From Methanoregula sp. PtaB.Bin085 (GTDB taxonomy: Archaea; Halobacteriota; Methanomicrobia; Methanomicrobiales; Methanospirillaceae), in assembly GCF_002067035.1 (NCBI RefSeq), contig NZ_MVQB01000028.1:1-64000 (forward strand): a DNA stretch of 64,000 nt. The letters are read 5' to 3'. The position numbers and the translations under genes were made by a program. This document shows, piece by piece, positions 51,892 to 61,506 of this stretch. Below the pieces are notes generated by a model. The model had not been told where the DNA came from and searched no databases. It saw nothing but the letters and a program-made list of their open reading frames with translations. How positions within the stretch are numbered: the stretch's first letter is position 1; the number at the start of each line of letters is the position of its first letter.

Positions 51892-52305
51892 TTATACATT
51901 CCAAATCCGTGCAAACAGGATTCCTGCCGAGAGAAAACCGGTGACAGCCCAGATCATGTTGCCGATATAGAACGAAACCGGCCAGTCCATGGAGGTATAC
52001 ATGGCGAAGTTCGAGGGTATGGCAATGATGACAAGCAGGATGACCCCGAATGACACGCCTTTCTGCATGACAGATCCGGAGAGAACCGGGGAAAGGATAT
52101 CAAAGAGATATGCCGCAGCAACCGCAACAACAAAGGGGTATACAAAAAAGAGCAGCATGACCGGGTCTTCCATGGAGCGCATGCCGGGGAATCGGGCGAT
52201 ATCGAAGGGAATGATCTGGTTCATGATCACGTTCAGGCCAAAAAGGAGGACGAAGAGGAGCGTTCCGCCGGCAAGACCGGCAATCGCGATGTTCTTTTGA
52301 TTCAT
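51892..52305 (-). CDS. Four-helix membrane protein
   Basis: 137 residues from ATG 52305. Four hydrophobic helices lie at about 6-28, 46-69, 78-96 and 106-131. MNQKNIAIAGLAGGTLLFVLLFGL starts it; IPFDIARFPGMRSMEDPVMLLFF is the hydrophilic loop. The family is not recognised, though the composition is like uncharacterised archaeal membrane proteins. Its end is 30 bases from attR, so before insertion it would have faced the tRNA gene closely. Confidence 0.75.
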   Translation of the reverse strand: MNQKNIAIAGLAGGTLLFVLLFGLNVIMNQIIPFDIARFPGMRSMEDPVMLLFFVYPFVVAVAAAYLFDILSPVLSGSVMQKGVSFGVILLVIIAIPSNFAMYTSMDWPVSFYIGNMIWAVTGFLSAGILFARIWNV

Positions 52306-52506
52306 ACAGAATACCTGCAGGCCGGAGGTATAAAGACATGGAATGGGCACGGTGAAAGTAACGGGGTTGCAGATGCGGTGAATCGGGGTTGATACAGGCA
52401 TCCGGCAGATCCCGACAGTCCTGCAATCCGGCCAATTCCGTTCATCATCATTGTTTTTATCTGTTCCAAGCGCCAACATTGCCTGTCAGGAACGTGAGGG
52501 CAGATT

Positions 52507-52731
52507 ATGTGCGTTGCAGTCCCGGCTGAAGTCATCGAGATTAAAGAGGGAAACATCGGGGTTGTCGATTACGGGGAACTCCGCCAGGAAGTACGGCTGG
52601 ATCTTGTGGACGTGAAAGTCGGCGAATTTGTCCTTGTCCACGTCGGTTTTGCCATCCAGCGCCTCTCACGAGAGGAGGGGCTGGAGACCCGGGAACTGTT
52701 CAGGGAAGTCTTTACCGCGATGGAAAACTGA
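52507..52731 (+). CDS. hypC: Hydrogenase maturation chaperone HypC
   Basis: 74-residue chaperone for Fe(CN)2CO insertion into [NiFe] hydrogenases. The N-terminus MCVAVPAEVIEI has the essential Cys2. VDYGELRQEVRLDLV and GEFVLVHVGFAIQRLS are family blocks. It is followed directly by hypA (stop TGA next to ATG), so hypC-hypA-hypE form one unit. Methanogen F420-reducing and membrane hydrogenases are the expected targets. Confidence 0.96.
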   Translation: MCVAVPAEVIEIKEGNIGVVDYGELRQEVRLDLVDVKVGEFVLVHVGFAIQRLSREEGLETRELFREVFTAMEN

Positions 52732-53070
52732 ATGCACGAGTACACCATCGCGTATGACCTGTATGCAACAGCACGGACTGCTGCCCTCGAGCACCATGCA
52801 AAGAACGTAAAGAAGATCAATGTAGAAGTCGGAAAGATGGCAATGGTCAACCCGGAACAGGTTGTGTTCCTGTTCAATACCATCAAGGAGGAGGACCCCC
52901 TTTTTAAGGATGCTGTTCTCGAATGCAATGAAACGGATCCCCAGACGAAATGCCCCTGCGGCTATTCAGGATCTGAAATCTATGTTTGCCCGAAATGCGG
53001 CGCATTACCAGAACTGGTGAAGGGCCGGGAGATCGTTGTCACCAACGTTGAGATTGAGGTGGATGATTAG
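52732..53070 (+). CDS. hypA: Hydrogenase nickel insertion protein HypA
   Basis: 112 residues. Nickel is bound by the N-terminal MHEYTIAYDL (His2), and zinc by the four cysteines in TKCPCGYSG and YVCPKCGALPEL. The spacing of the first pair, C-x-C instead of C-x2-C, is slightly unusual. VVTNVEIEVDD is a common end. It is between hypC and hypE without gaps. Confidence 0.95.
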   Translation: MHEYTIAYDLYATARTAALEHHAKNVKKINVEVGKMAMVNPEQVVFLFNTIKEEDPLFKDAVLECNETDPQTKCPCGYSGSEIYVCPKCGALPELVKGREIVVTNVEIEVDD

Positions 53071-54066
53071 ATGAAAGTGAACATGATGCACGGGGCCGGG
53101 GGCGAAGTCATGGGGGAACTCCTCCGGATCCTCACGAAGGTACGGCACAATAACGCCGGCGGTATAGGGCTGGAGGCCCTTGACGATGGCGCGGTAATCC
53201 CGTTCAGGGGTGAAAACCTTGTCTTCACAACGGATTCACATATTATCCGGCCCATCTTTTTTCCAGGCGGGGATATCGGCAGGATCTCGGTCTGTGGCAC
53301 TATCAATGACCTTGCGATGATGGGGGGGAAACCTGTCGCACTCTCCTGCGGCATGATCATTGAAGAAGGGTTTGAAACAGACGATCTTGCACGGATCGTT
53401 GCATCCATGGACGAGGCGCTGGGCGAGGCGGGAGCGAACCTTGTCACCGGAGACACAAAGGTGATGGAGCGGGGTGCTCTGGACGGGATCGTCATCAACA
53501 CAGCCGGTATCGGGGTTGCAAAGACTATCGTCCGCGACAACGGGCTTGTTCCCGGCGATGTCATCATCGTCTCCGGCACGCTGGGGGATCACGGTCTTGC
53601 CATCATGGCCCACCGCGAGGGATTCGACCTCGGGGAACAGATCAAATCGGACGTTTCGCCGCTCTGGGGGATGGTCGAGAAAGTGCTCGACGCCGGCACG
53701 GTCCATGCCATGAAGGATCCTACGAGGGGGGGTTTTGCCAGCACCATCAACGAGATGGCACGGAAAAGCGGGGTCTGTGTCCGGGTCCAGGAAGAGAAGA
53801 TACCGATCCGGAAAAACGTCCGGAGTGCTGCCGGTATGCTCGGCATCGATCCCCTCGAAGTGGCAAACGAGGGAAAGGTTGTCATGGGAGTGCCGGCGTC
53901 CTCCGCCAGTGCAATCCTCGATGCCCTCCATTCGCACAAGTACGGGAAGGACGCTGCGATTATTGGTACCGTGACAAAAGGCTCTCACGTTATCATGGAG
54001 ACCTCGATAGGCGGCGAGCGGTTCATCGAGCCCCCGATGGGCGATCCCGTTCCGAGAGTCTGCTGA
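53071..54066 (+). CDS. hypE: Hydrogenase maturation factor HypE
   Basis: Makes the cyanide ligand by dehydrating a carbamoylated C-terminal cysteine. The N-terminal MMHGAGGEVMGELL, the LDDGAVIPF and FTTDSHIIRPIFFPGGDIG blocks and GTINDLAMMGGKP all match. The protein ends GDPVPRVC with the essential last Cys. At 331 residues it is normal. It starts directly after the hypA stop. Confidence 0.97.
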   Translation: MKVNMMHGAGGEVMGELLRILTKVRHNNAGGIGLEALDDGAVIPFRGENLVFTTDSHIIRPIFFPGGDIGRISVCGTINDLAMMGGKPVALSCGMIIEEGFETDDLARIVASMDEALGEAGANLVTGDTKVMERGALDGIVINTAGIGVAKTIVRDNGLVPGDVIIVSGTLGDHGLAIMAHREGFDLGEQIKSDVSPLWGMVEKVLDAGTVHAMKDPTRGGFASTINEMARKSGVCVRVQEEKIPIRKNVRSAAGMLGIDPLEVANEGKVVMGVPASSASAILDALHSHKYGKDAAIIGTVTKGSHVIMETSIGGERFIEPPMGDPVPRVC

Positions 54067-54093
54067 AAAATTCGAAAATACCCCGGATCCTTT

Positions 54094-54342
54094 CTATCCT
54101 TTTCCGGTTTCACCACAGGCGGAATCTTCAAGCTGGGACGCATCATACGGACAGAAGCGTTCGCTGCCGGAGGTTTCCCACCCGCAGACCGGGCATCGCC
54201 GTCTCTGCCGGGACCCGGTGAACAGCGGGATCAGCGGGATGAAGAGGAAAAGGAAGAAGAACGGAAGCCCGAACATCCAGAAGAATCCTGTCAGGACCAG
54301 GGAGCCGGCAAAGAGTATGAGGCTGATCTTCCATGGTTTCAC
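54094..54342 (-). CDS. Small membrane protein with C-terminal zinc ribbon
   Basis: 82 residues. Two hydrophobic helices (about 5-22 and 24-41), a basic GSRQRRR turn, then CPVCGWETSGSERFCPYD, a three-cysteine ribbon that may use a later Cys as fourth ligand. No family is recognised. It lies 30 bases downstream of mfnF on the same strand, so it is probably in the same transcript. Confidence 0.72.
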   Translation of the reverse strand: MKPWKISLILFAGSLVLTGFFWMFGLPFFFLFLFIPLIPLFTGSRQRRRCPVCGWETSGSERFCPYDASQLEDSACGETGKG

Positions 54343-54372
54343 GACAGCATCTCCGGATCTGTGAGCCCCCTG

Positions 54373-55305
54373 TCAGAGATCATTCGCTTTTCCCAGTTCA
54401 CGCACAGCAAACGCGGGGAGCGCATCCGCTGCCGGCCCGAGTTCGCGGGTAAGATCGATCCCCCCGAGTTCCGCACAGAACAGGGGGGCACCGATCCCGG
54501 CAACGATAATCTCCCTTGCACCGGATATCTGTGAAACCCGCCGGGCCGTGCCGCAGACAATATCCCGCTGGACCTTCCAGAACTGTTCGGCCACCTGCAT
54601 TGCACCGGAGATCCCGATCTCGTCGAGGTCTGCACAGACCACGCGGGCGAGCCGGCGGAACGCAGCTTCATTGGTCTTTTCCTTACGGTCGGGAGTGTCG
54701 CAGGTATAGAGCGAAGGCGTGATATGCCCGAGGACCAAGTGGGCATCCGCGCTCGTTGCGAAATATTCGCTGCTGACCGGAGTAGGTACTCCTGCGAGAT
54801 CAACGGTCTGGATGAGCGTTGCCACGTTCGTCCGGAGCATGCCGGTATAGACAAGATACCCGGCCTGCAGCCGTTGTGTATCGGTCAGGCCGAGAAGGCG
54901 GTCGAACCGGCCGAGCGGGATGATATCTGCTGTTGTACTGCCAATATCCAGGAGCAGGGCATCCGGATACCGCGTCCGTAGATAATCGGCGGAGGCCAGC
55001 CAGTTGGCTGCAGCCAGCTGGGGGACCGCATGGTTATGGAAGCAGGCATCAGTACCGTAAAACCTGGCGCGGGGAATTGCCTTCCTCACCGCATCAACAA
55101 TGAACGAGATTCCCTGGAGCTTGTTCTCAAAACAATCGGCAAGCTCCCCGCTCATCACGACAAATGCAGGATCACCTGTTCCCGCTGCATAGGACACGAG
55201 CAGCTCCGGTATAGGAGCCCCCTCCCAGAGCGGGCAGTAGTGGATGTGAACACCGGTATCGTCGACCACCTTGAGGTTTGCCCCGCCAACGTCGATCCCG
55301 ATCAT
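54373..55305 (-). CDS. mfnF: MfnF-like methanofuran biosynthesis enzyme (F1-tyramine coupling)
   Basis: Couples the furan unit to gamma-glutamyltyramine in methanofuran synthesis. I start at ATG 55305, giving MIGIDVGGANLKVVDD, the ASKHA nucleotide-binding start. The other landmarks are VVMSGELADCFENKLQGI, GTDACFHNHAVPQLAAANWLASADYL and LLLDIGSTTADIIPL, all typical of the H4MPT-linked one_C group that was later named MfnF. At 310 residues it is normal. It overlaps mfnD by 4 bases. Confidence 0.92.
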   Translation of the reverse strand: MIGIDVGGANLKVVDDTGVHIHYCPLWEGAPIPELLVSYAAGTGDPAFVVMSGELADCFENKLQGISFIVDAVRKAIPRARFYGTDACFHNHAVPQLAAANWLASADYLRTRYPDALLLDIGSTTADIIPLGRFDRLLGLTDTQRLQAGYLVYTGMLRTNVATLIQTVDLAGVPTPVSSEYFATSADAHLVLGHITPSLYTCDTPDRKEKTNEAAFRRLARVVCADLDEIGISGAMQVAEQFWKVQRDIVCGTARRVSQISGAREIIVAGIGAPLFCAELGGIDLTRELGPAADALPAFAVRELGKANDL

Positions 55306-56189
55306 ACGCGGGTTACCGCCCCGTCCTTGTTGAACCTGACCCTGCCGCTGAGATGAACACGATCGGGGCCCTGGCCTTTTGATGCAGACACCAGTATATC
55401 GGCTATCTCTTCTTTCATGCATGCCGCAATGCCCACGAGACTTGTCGTGATGCGGGGGTTGACCTCAATGACACAGATCCGGTCGCCCGCTACAATATCG
55501 ACACCACAATACCCCTGACAGCCAAGGACTTCTGCAGTTTTGAGTGCGATCGCAATGATCTTGTCCTCCCGGGCCGGATGCACCGGCGTCTCGCCGCCGC
55601 AATAGCGGAAGTGTCCGTCAGGATCGATCCGGATATCCTGCCGGTTGACTGCAAGGACAACCGGGGGTTTTCCGGTGAAGTACTGGCATGCATCGCCAAT
55701 CACCCGGTTGGCAACGATACTGACCGAGAGATGCTCGCCATCGACATATTCCTCAGCGAACTCATCTTTGCCCGGGTTGCCGTCAGCGAACCGGACACCG
55801 AGGGAGCCGCAGCCTTTCACCGGTTTGATCACCCGCTTTCCTGCTCCCGGTTCCCCCGGAACGGGAATGTTGTGCTGCCGGAGGACATTCCGGGTTTTCA
55901 CCTTATTGGCGCAGAGCGCAACGGTCATGAACCCGCAGCCAAGGTTGTGCGTGTGCTGTTCGAGAATCATGGTGTACTTCGAGAGAAGATGATCGGGAGC
56001 TATGACAAGCCCCATGTCACAGGAAGGAGCCAGCCGTTCAATCTCACTGCCAAAATCCCCGTCGCCGGGGAGAACAACCTCATACCCGCACCGTTCGAAA
56101 CTTCCCCTCAGCACACCGAGCATCGCCCTCCCCTCGTGGGCGAGCACCGGATCATGCGCTGTCGTGTATTCCGCGAGCAGTACCTTCAT
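55302..56189 (-). CDS. mfnD: Tyramine-L-glutamate ligase MfnD (ATP-grasp)
   Basis: Adds glutamate to tyramine in methanofuran biosynthesis. The ATP-grasp features are KRVIKPVKGCGSLGVRF (loop), EEYVDGEHLSVSIV and VDIVAGDRICVIEVNPRITTSLVG (metal ligands E and N). The N-terminal region has ALCANKVKTRNVLRQHNIPVP. At 295 residues the length fits. The start of mfnF overlaps its stop. The order mfnD-mfnF on one strand supports both assignments. It is divergent from surE. Confidence 0.93.
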   Translation of the reverse strand: MKVLLAEYTTAHDPVLAHEGRAMLGVLRGSFERCGYEVVLPGDGDFGSEIERLAPSCDMGLVIAPDHLLSKYTMILEQHTHNLGCGFMTVALCANKVKTRNVLRQHNIPVPGEPGAGKRVIKPVKGCGSLGVRFADGNPGKDEFAEEYVDGEHLSVSIVANRVIGDACQYFTGKPPVVLAVNRQDIRIDPDGHFRYCGGETPVHPAREDKIIAIALKTAEVLGCQGYCGVDIVAGDRICVIEVNPRITTSLVGIAACMKEEIADILVSASKGQGPDRVHLSGRVRFNKDGAVTRV

Positions 56190-56271
56190 CCGGATCCATG
56201 TATGCTGCCATGGAAAATTACCCTATCCGATCGGTGATTTATTGGGGGGAAACGTGTAACAGATAGTGAAC

Positions 56272-57051
56272 ATGAAGCCATCGATCCTGCTGACCAACGA
56301 TGACGGCGTAAGCTCTATCGGGCTCTGGGCCGCATTTGAAGCGCTGAAACCCATCGCAGACGTAACGGTTGTTGCCCCCGCTACCCAGCAGAGCGCAGTT
56401 GGCAGATCGATCTCCATCTTTGAGCCACTCAGGGCATCACAGGTGGTCATAAACGGGGAGAACGCATGGGCGGTGGCGGGAAAACCTACCGATGCGGTCA
56501 TCATCGGATTGTATTCCCTCAGGCTGAACCCGACGCTTGTCGTGAGCGGAATCAATATCGGCGAAAATCTCTCAACCGAGTCGATCATGACCTCCGGCAC
56601 CGTCGGGGCTGCGCTCGAAGCCTCCAACCAGGGCACGAAGGCCATCGCCTTCAGCCTGCAGGTCGAGGACCAGGGGGATAAGTTCGATGATCCCCGGTAC
56701 CATGCCCAGAATTTCGATGCTGCAAAAACGATCGTGCGCGATGTCGTGGAGCGCGTCCTGGCACAGGGATTCTGCCCGGACACCGATGTCATCAACGTCA
56801 ATATCCCGTCTCACGTCAAAGGGGGATACGAAGTCACCAGGCTCGCCCACAAGCTCTTCCATACCGGAGTCGAGAAACGCCTCGATCCAAGGGGGCGCCC
56901 CTATTTCTGGATCAACGGACCGCTCGTCGAGGATGCGGAGGAGGGGACCGATGTCCATGCCATCAGGAAAGGCAACATCTCTGTCACGCCAATTACTCTT
57001 GACTGCACTTCTTACAAAGCATGCGAGGATACCAGAAAGGTCTTTTTGTAA
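56272..57051 (+). CDS. surE: 5'/3'-nucleotidase SurE
   Basis: Metal-dependent nucleotide phosphatase. MKPSILLTNDDGV (D10, D11) is the N-terminal metal motif, followed by VVAPATQQSAVGRSIS, VVSGINIGENL and SGTVGAALEA. At 259 residues it is normal. I use ATG 56272; a GTG at 56266 is possible but less likely. It is divergent from mfnD. Confidence 0.95.
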   Translation: MKPSILLTNDDGVSSIGLWAAFEALKPIADVTVVAPATQQSAVGRSISIFEPLRASQVVINGENAWAVAGKPTDAVIIGLYSLRLNPTLVVSGINIGENLSTESIMTSGTVGAALEASNQGTKAIAFSLQVEDQGDKFDDPRYHAQNFDAAKTIVRDVVERVLAQGFCPDTDVINVNIPSHVKGGYEVTRLAHKLFHTGVEKRLDPRGRPYFWINGPLVEDAEEGTDVHAIRKGNISVTPITLDCTSYKACEDTRKVFL

Positions 57052-57075
57052 AGATCCTGTGCTCCCTGTATTGTC

Positions 57076-57109
57076 TTTTTTTACAGACAGATCACCAGTC
57101 TTAATTAAT
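57076..57109 (+). promoter_or_regulatory. surE terminator tract and rpiA TATA box
   Basis: A T7 tract (57076-57082) about 25 bases after surE is a likely termination signal. CTTAATTAAT (57100-57109) lies 24-33 bases before the rpiA ATG and would serve as its TATA box. Confidence 0.45.
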
Positions 57110-57132
57110 CGCGGGCAGAAAATATCCCGGTA

Positions 57133-57849
57133 ATGGAGAAGAAAGCAGAAGATCCCGGACAGGCAAAGCGTGCAGCCGGTTACCGGGCCGCGGAGATGGT
57201 GGAGGACGGGATGGTTGTCGGGCTTGGCACCGGTTCGACCGTGTATTATACCATCGAACGGCTCTCGGAACGGATCAGGGGCGGCCTGGAAATTTCCGGT
57301 ATTCCGACATCCTTCCAGACCGCACTCCGGGCAAAAGCGGCACACATTCCGCTGACCACCCTTGATGACAAACCGGAAATCGACATTGCGATTGACGGTG
57401 CAGACGAGGTCGATCCGAAACTCCGGCTCATCAAGGGACGCGGGGCTGCCCACCTGCGGGAAAAATGCGTGGCGGCAGCAGCGAAGCGCTTCATCGTTGT
57501 TGTTGATGAACAGAAGATGGTAAAAAAACTGGGCGCGGCTGCAGTGCCTGTCGAGGTCCTCCCGTTTGCTGTCATACCGGTCATGCACGAGCTCCGCAGA
57601 CTCGGATGCGAACCCGTCCTCCGCGAGGCTGTAAAAAAAGACGGGCCGGTCATTACGGACAATGGCAATTTCATCGTTGACTGCAGGTTCAGCATAATCC
57701 GTTACCCGGAGAAGCTGGAAACGGCGCTTGCAGCAATCCCCGGGGTTCTCGAAAGCGGACTGTTCACAGGATTGGTAAAGAAGACCACCGTGATTGTCGG
57801 CGGTCCCAAAAAAGTGAAGATACTCTCTTCAGCGGATATATTCGCGTAA
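57133..57849 (+). CDS. rpiA: Ribose-5-phosphate isomerase A
   Basis: Interconverts ribose-5-phosphate and ribulose-5-phosphate. VVGLGTGSTVYYTIE (28-42) binds phosphate, IDIAIDGADEVDPKLRLIKGRGAA carries the catalytic acidic residues (cited in two parts: IDGADEVDP and LIKGRGAA), and VITDNGNFIVDC is the late signature. At 238 residues it is full length. Its end overlaps the winged-helix gene on the other strand by 21 bases. Confidence 0.96.
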   Translation: MEKKAEDPGQAKRAAGYRAAEMVEDGMVVGLGTGSTVYYTIERLSERIRGGLEISGIPTSFQTALRAKAAHIPLTTLDDKPEIDIAIDGADEVDPKLRLIKGRGAAHLREKCVAAAAKRFIVVVDEQKMVKKLGAAAVPVEVLPFAVIPVMHELRRLGCEPVLREAVKKDGPVITDNGNFIVDCRFSIIRYPEKLETALAAIPGVLESGLFTGLVKKTTVIVGGPKKVKILSSADIFA

Positions 57850-58203
57850 TTTCTGCACAAGGGCGAGCTGGTTGTTCGCCTCTTTCTTCTTCTCTTTCTC
57901 GATGCTGTCCATGATCTCGTGGATCGGTTTTGCGAGTTCGTAGATCTTGACCGGGCGTCCCTTGCTCTCTGCCTTGCTCTCGCGGCTGGTAATCCAGTCC
58001 TGATCGATCAGGTACCGCATCGCAATACTGACTTCCGGCTGGCGGAGGTCGGTGCCGCGCTCAATGGCTCGCGAAGTGGCTTCCGGGGTGTTTGCCAGGA
58101 AAACCAGTACTTTTGCCACATTCCGCTTCGTTCCAATCTCGATAAGAAGATTCGCGAACTCCTCTTCTTTCTCGGTAAAATACATTACATTCTCCGTTCT
58201 CAT
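57829..58203 (-). CDS. Winged-helix transcriptional regulator (chromosomal)
   Basis: 124 residues. A winged-helix domain (about 15-90) with the recognition-helix box GTDLRQPEVSIAMRYLIDQDW is followed by a wing (SKAESKGRPVKIYEL) and a C-terminal coiled coil (IMDSIEKEKKKEANNQLALVQKLREYI). It resembles TrmB/ArsR-like regulators of methanogens. It is a clear paralogue of the regulator in the integrative element. It follows tbp on the same strand after 192 bases, though the functional link is unknown. Confidence 0.85.
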   Translation of the reverse strand: MRTENVMYFTEKEEEFANLLIEIGTKRNVAKVLVFLANTPEATSRAIERGTDLRQPEVSIAMRYLIDQDWITSRESKAESKGRPVKIYELAKPIHEIMDSIEKEKKKEANNQLALVQKLREYIR

Positions 58204-58395
58204 ACACTCACATCCACAATATTTTCAGCAAACTGTACATCACTAATTATCCTTTCAAAGATATATAGGCTCTGTTATTGTTAGGCAATGCTCGATGGAT
58301 TTAAATACAACATTTTGCGGATATGGGCAAAAGATGTCTGAAAAATTACAGAACGGTTGAACAAAATAAAAAGTACACAATTTTTGGAAAAAGGA

Positions 58396-58956
58396 TTACA
58401 TCAGGCCAAGGCTGCGGAGATCAGACAGGATCTTGACAACTGCCTTCTTGGCATCTTCCGGCTCTTTGCCTCCGGTAATGATCAGTTTTCCGGAACCAAA
58501 GAGCAGTACCACAACCTTGGGATTGTCAAGGCGGTAGACGAGACCGGGGAACTGTTCCGGCTCGTATTCGATCCGGTCGAGGTTGAAACCTACTGCGATC
58601 TTGTTGAGATTGATTGCTGTTGCAAGATCCGCTGACGTGACAATATTCTGGATCTTGTATTCCAGTATCTTCGGGATATCAATACCCTGCTTGCGCAGCA
58701 GCCCGCCAAGGATATTCAGCCCCTTGCTCAGGCTGTCGATACTCTTGGCGCCGGTCAAAACAACTTTTCCGGATCCGAATACCAGGGCTGCAATCTTCGG
58801 ATCCTGCATCCGGAGCACGACGCCGGGAAACCGTTTCTTGTTGTATTCTGCATCCTTGATGTTTGATGCAAGGACCGGGAGATCCAGATAATCGGTCACC
58901 TTTGCGGAGGCAACGATGTTTTCGATCTTGAGGGAGTCCTCTGGCCTGACCTTCAT
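58396..58956 (-). CDS. tbp: TATA-box-binding protein
   Basis: Basal transcription factor of 186 residues with the two-fold repeat: residues about 8-95 (IENIVASAKVTDYLDLPVLA ... VLRMQDPKIAALVFGSGKVV) and about 99-182 (IQNIVTSADLATAINLNKIA ... VYRLDNPKVVVLLFGSGKLI). The four phenylalanine positions that kink DNA are in the FGSGK and RFPG/QFPG parts. TCACCTT on the plus strand (58966-58972) gives AAGGTGA as ribosome site. Several TATA boxes lie upstream. Confidence 0.97.
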   Translation of the reverse strand: MKVRPEDSLKIENIVASAKVTDYLDLPVLASNIKDAEYNKKRFPGVVLRMQDPKIAALVFGSGKVVLTGAKSIDSLSKGLNILGGLLRKQGIDIPKILEYKIQNIVTSADLATAINLNKIAVGFNLDRIEYEPEQFPGLVYRLDNPKVVVLLFGSGKLIITGGKEPEDAKKAVVKILSDLRSLGLM

Positions 58957-59008
58957 GTGAACAAATCACCTTGTTGTGTGGTTTTTTTAAGATCTTTTGC
59001 AGGGTTTT

Positions 59009-59052
59009 AATTTATAAACTATATAAAGAAGGGAGAGGAGGATATAAAAAAG
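59009..59052 (-). promoter_or_regulatory. tbp promoter region with several TATA boxes
   Basis: On the minus strand three TATA-like boxes follow each other: TTTTTTATATCC (about 59041-59052), CTTTATATAG (59019-59028) and TTTATAAATT (59009-59018). The middle one has the best context. The leader to the ATG would be about 40 bases. Confidence 0.45.
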
Positions 59053-59168
59053 CATCGTTCTATTATTCCGGCCATATTCCACATGGTACGGCCCGTGGCG
59101 CAATTCCGGCCGGATTTTTTTTGAGTCCACAGCATCCGGATGCCTCAGCGGCCGTTGTCCTTCAAGAG

Positions 59169-59174
59169 AAAAAA
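59169..59174 (-). terminator. U-tract after acs
   Basis: Six U residues directly follow the acs stop codon on the minus strand, then CUCUUG. This is a simple archaeal-type terminator. Confidence 0.45.
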
Positions 59175-61067
59175 TTATTCGTCAAGGGTCGAGACGTCAC
59201 CGGGATCCATGCCCATCTCTTTTGCTTTCAGGACCCGCCGCATGATCTTGCCGCTGCGGGTCTTGGGAAGGCTTGTCACAAACTCGATCTCCGAGGGCAT
59301 CGCAATCGGGCCCAGGGTTATCCTGACATGGTACAGGAGCTCGTTTTTCAGTTTCTCGCTTGCAGAATGCCCGAGCCGGAGAATGACAAACGCCTTGATG
59401 ATGTTCCCCTTCACCTCATCCGGTTTGCCGATGACTGCAGCTTCAGCAACGGCTTTGTGCGATACCAGTGCGCTCTCGACCTCGGCCGTCCCGATGTTAT
59501 GGCCGGCAACCACGATGAGATCGTCGGACCGTCCAAGGACCATGATATACCCCTCCTTGTTCTTCACCGCAAGGTCGCCGACAGCGTAACAGTTCGGGAT
59601 CGTGTTCCAGTATTTCCGATAGCGCTCGTCATCCTTATACACCGTGCGCAGCATCGAGGGCCAGGGTTCCCGGATCGCGAGGAAGCCACCGGTTCCGAAA
59701 GGAACCGATTTCCCGTTCTTATCCACAACGTCGGCAACGACCCCCGGGATCGCTTTACCGGCAAAACCCGGGTACATGCGTTCACCGATCATGGTCGTTA
59801 CCATGTGCATGCCGGTCTCGGTCTGCCACCACGTATCGACAATGGGACACTGATTTTTTCCGATGACACGGTAATACCATTCGAATGCCTCGGGATTGAG
59901 GGGTTCCCCGACCGATCCGAGAATGCGCAGGGTACTGAGATTATATTTTCCCGGCCACTGCTCGCCGAGTTTCATGAACATGCGGATTGCTGTCGGGGCA
60001 GTGTAGAAGATCGTGACACCGAACTCTTCAATCATCCGCCAGTACGCACCCGGATCCGGGTAATCCGGCGTTCCTTCCGTAATGATGATCGTTGCACCCA
60101 GGGAGAGAGGTCCGTACACAACATAGGAATGCCCGGTGATCCAGCCGGGATCGGCAGTGCACCAGTAGACATCATTGTCCTTGAGGTCGAACACATTTTT
60201 CGTAGTGTAATACGTACCGACCATGTACCCGCCGCAGGTGTGGACAATGCCTTTGGGGGCACCCGTTGAGCCGCTTGTATAGAGAATGAAGAGCGGATCC
60301 TCGGCATCCATGTCCTCGGGTTCGCAGTCCGGTGTTATATCCCGGATCATATCCTGGAAATCGATCTCCATCTCCTTGTGGATCTCGACCGGCTGTTCAA
60401 GATCCCTGCGGAGGACGACAACGTGTTCAACGCTCGGGGCATTGATGATGGCTTCCTCGATGATATGCTTGAGCGGGATGGACTTCCCGCGCCGGTACGT
60501 GACGTCCGCCGTGATCACGACCTTTGCCTCGGCACCCGCGATGCGGCTGTGGAGTGCCGCCGCACCAAAACCACCGAACACGACGCTGTGAACGGCCCCG
60601 ATCCGGGCGCAGGCGAGCATCGATATGATCTGCTCGGGAACCATCGGCATGTAGATGCAGACCCGGTCTCCCTTCTTCACCCCCAGTTTTTTCAGACCGT
60701 TTGCAACCCGCATCACTTCCCGGAGGAGCTGGCGGTAGGTGAAGATCCGTTCCGTGTCATCCTCCCCTTTCCAGATGAGGGCAACCTTGTTCCGGCGGGC
60801 ATTCTGGACATTGCGGTCGAGACAGTTGTACGTGATGTTCATCCTGCCATCGATGAACCAGCGTGCGTACGGGTAATTCCATTCCTTCACTTTCGAGTAC
60901 GGCGAGAACCAGTGCAGTTCTTTTGCAACCCGGTCCCAGAACGCATCAGGATCCCGGAGGAATTCATCGTATGCCGTCTGGTAATCCCCCAGCCAGCTGT
61001 TCTTCCGGTAGGAGGGATCGGGCGTGTAGTACTTCTCGGTGAGTTTGACGTCAAAATTCTCTGCCAT
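59175..61067 (-). CDS. acs: Acetyl-CoA synthetase (AMP-forming)
   Basis: Activates acetate for biosynthesis, as Methanomicrobiales commonly need acetate as carbon source. The motifs of the adenylate-forming family are present: [17 protein letters not shown] (about 271-287), [10 protein letters not shown], and [15 protein letters not shown]. The C-terminal [12 protein letters not shown] has the catalytic Lys that acetylation may control. At 630 residues it is full length. It is followed by a 218-base gap to tbp. Confidence 0.96.
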   Translation of the reverse strand: MAENFDVKLTEKYYTPDPSYRKNSWLGDYQTAYDEFLRDPDAFWDRVAKELHWFSPYSKVKEWNYPYARWFIDGRMNITYNCLDRNVQNARRNKVALIWKGEDDTERIFTYRQLLREVMRVANGLKKLGVKKGDRVCIYMPMVPEQIISMLACARIGAVHSVVFGGFGAAALHSRIAGAEAKVVITADVTYRRGKSIPLKHIIEEAIINAPSVEHVVVLRRDLEQPVEIHKEMEIDFQDMIRDITPDCEPEDMDAEDPLFILYTSGSTGAPKGIVHTCGGYMVGTYYTTKNVFDLKDNDVYWCTADPGWITGHSYVVYGPLSLGATIIITEGTPDYPDPGAYWRMIEEFGVTIFYTAPTAIRMFMKLGEQWPGKYNLSTLRILGSVGEPLNPEAFEWYYRVIGKNQCPIVDTWWQTETGMHMVTTMIGERMYPGFAGKAIPGVVADVVDKNGKSVPFGTGGFLAIREPWPSMLRTVYKDDERYRKYWNTIPNCYAVGDLAVKNKEGYIMVLGRSDDLIVVAGHNIGTAEVESALVSHKAVAEAAVIGKPDEVKGNIIKAFVILRLGHSASEKLKNELLYHVRITLGPIAMPSEIEFVTSLPKTRSGKIMRRVLKAKEMGMDPGDVSTLDE

Positions 61068-61191
61068 GGAAAACCCCGATTTAACACTATTAATAATGAG
61101 TGATGGAAATTAAGGATTATGATTTCCTTTCCGGACAGATCATGCCGGGGGAACAGCGGCTGACGGACAGGAAAAAAGAACTGTGCGTGGA

Positions 61192-61506
61192 TTAATCATA
61201 CTGGCGCCAGGTGTGCCCGCACTCCGTGCAACGGAAGAACCGCACCTCGCTCTCATCCGCAGCCCGCAGCTGCCGGAGCCACCAGAACGCAAGGTTGTTC
61301 TCGCATTTCGGGCATTTGATCTGGATAGTGGGCATTGTCTTGATCTTTTCCTCCTCATCATCCACGATCATGATCTCTTTTTCCACCCGTTTTTTCTGCA
61401 CCTTCATCTGGTCTTCCTTTTCAATCTTGCGGATATACCCGCATTTCCGGCATTTGAGCTGACCTGCAGAGGATGTCAGCATGGTCTTGCATTCAGGACA
61501 AAACAT
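61192..61506 (-). CDS. tfs: Transcription factor S (RNA polymerase cleavage factor)
   Basis: TFIIS-like factor that rescues arrested RNA polymerase, 104 residues. The N-terminal ribbon is MFCPECKTML with CRKCGYIRK. The C-terminal ribbon is IKCPKCENNLAFWWLRQLRA, followed by the ADESEVRFFRCTECGHTWR tip. The reactive pair, usually Asp-Glu in RSADE, is present in the ADES loop. It lies between acs and artA. Confidence 0.95.
   Translation of the reverse strand: MFCPECKTMLTSSAGQLKCRKCGYIRKIEKEDQMKVQKKRVEKEIMIVDDEEEKIKTMPTIQIKCPKCENNLAFWWLRQLRAADESEVRFFRCTECGHTWRQYD

Noticed and set aside
58971-60269. A 432-codon plus-strand frame opposite acs
   Set aside because: Acs motifs are unmistakable on the minus strand; the opposite frame has the typical shadow composition.
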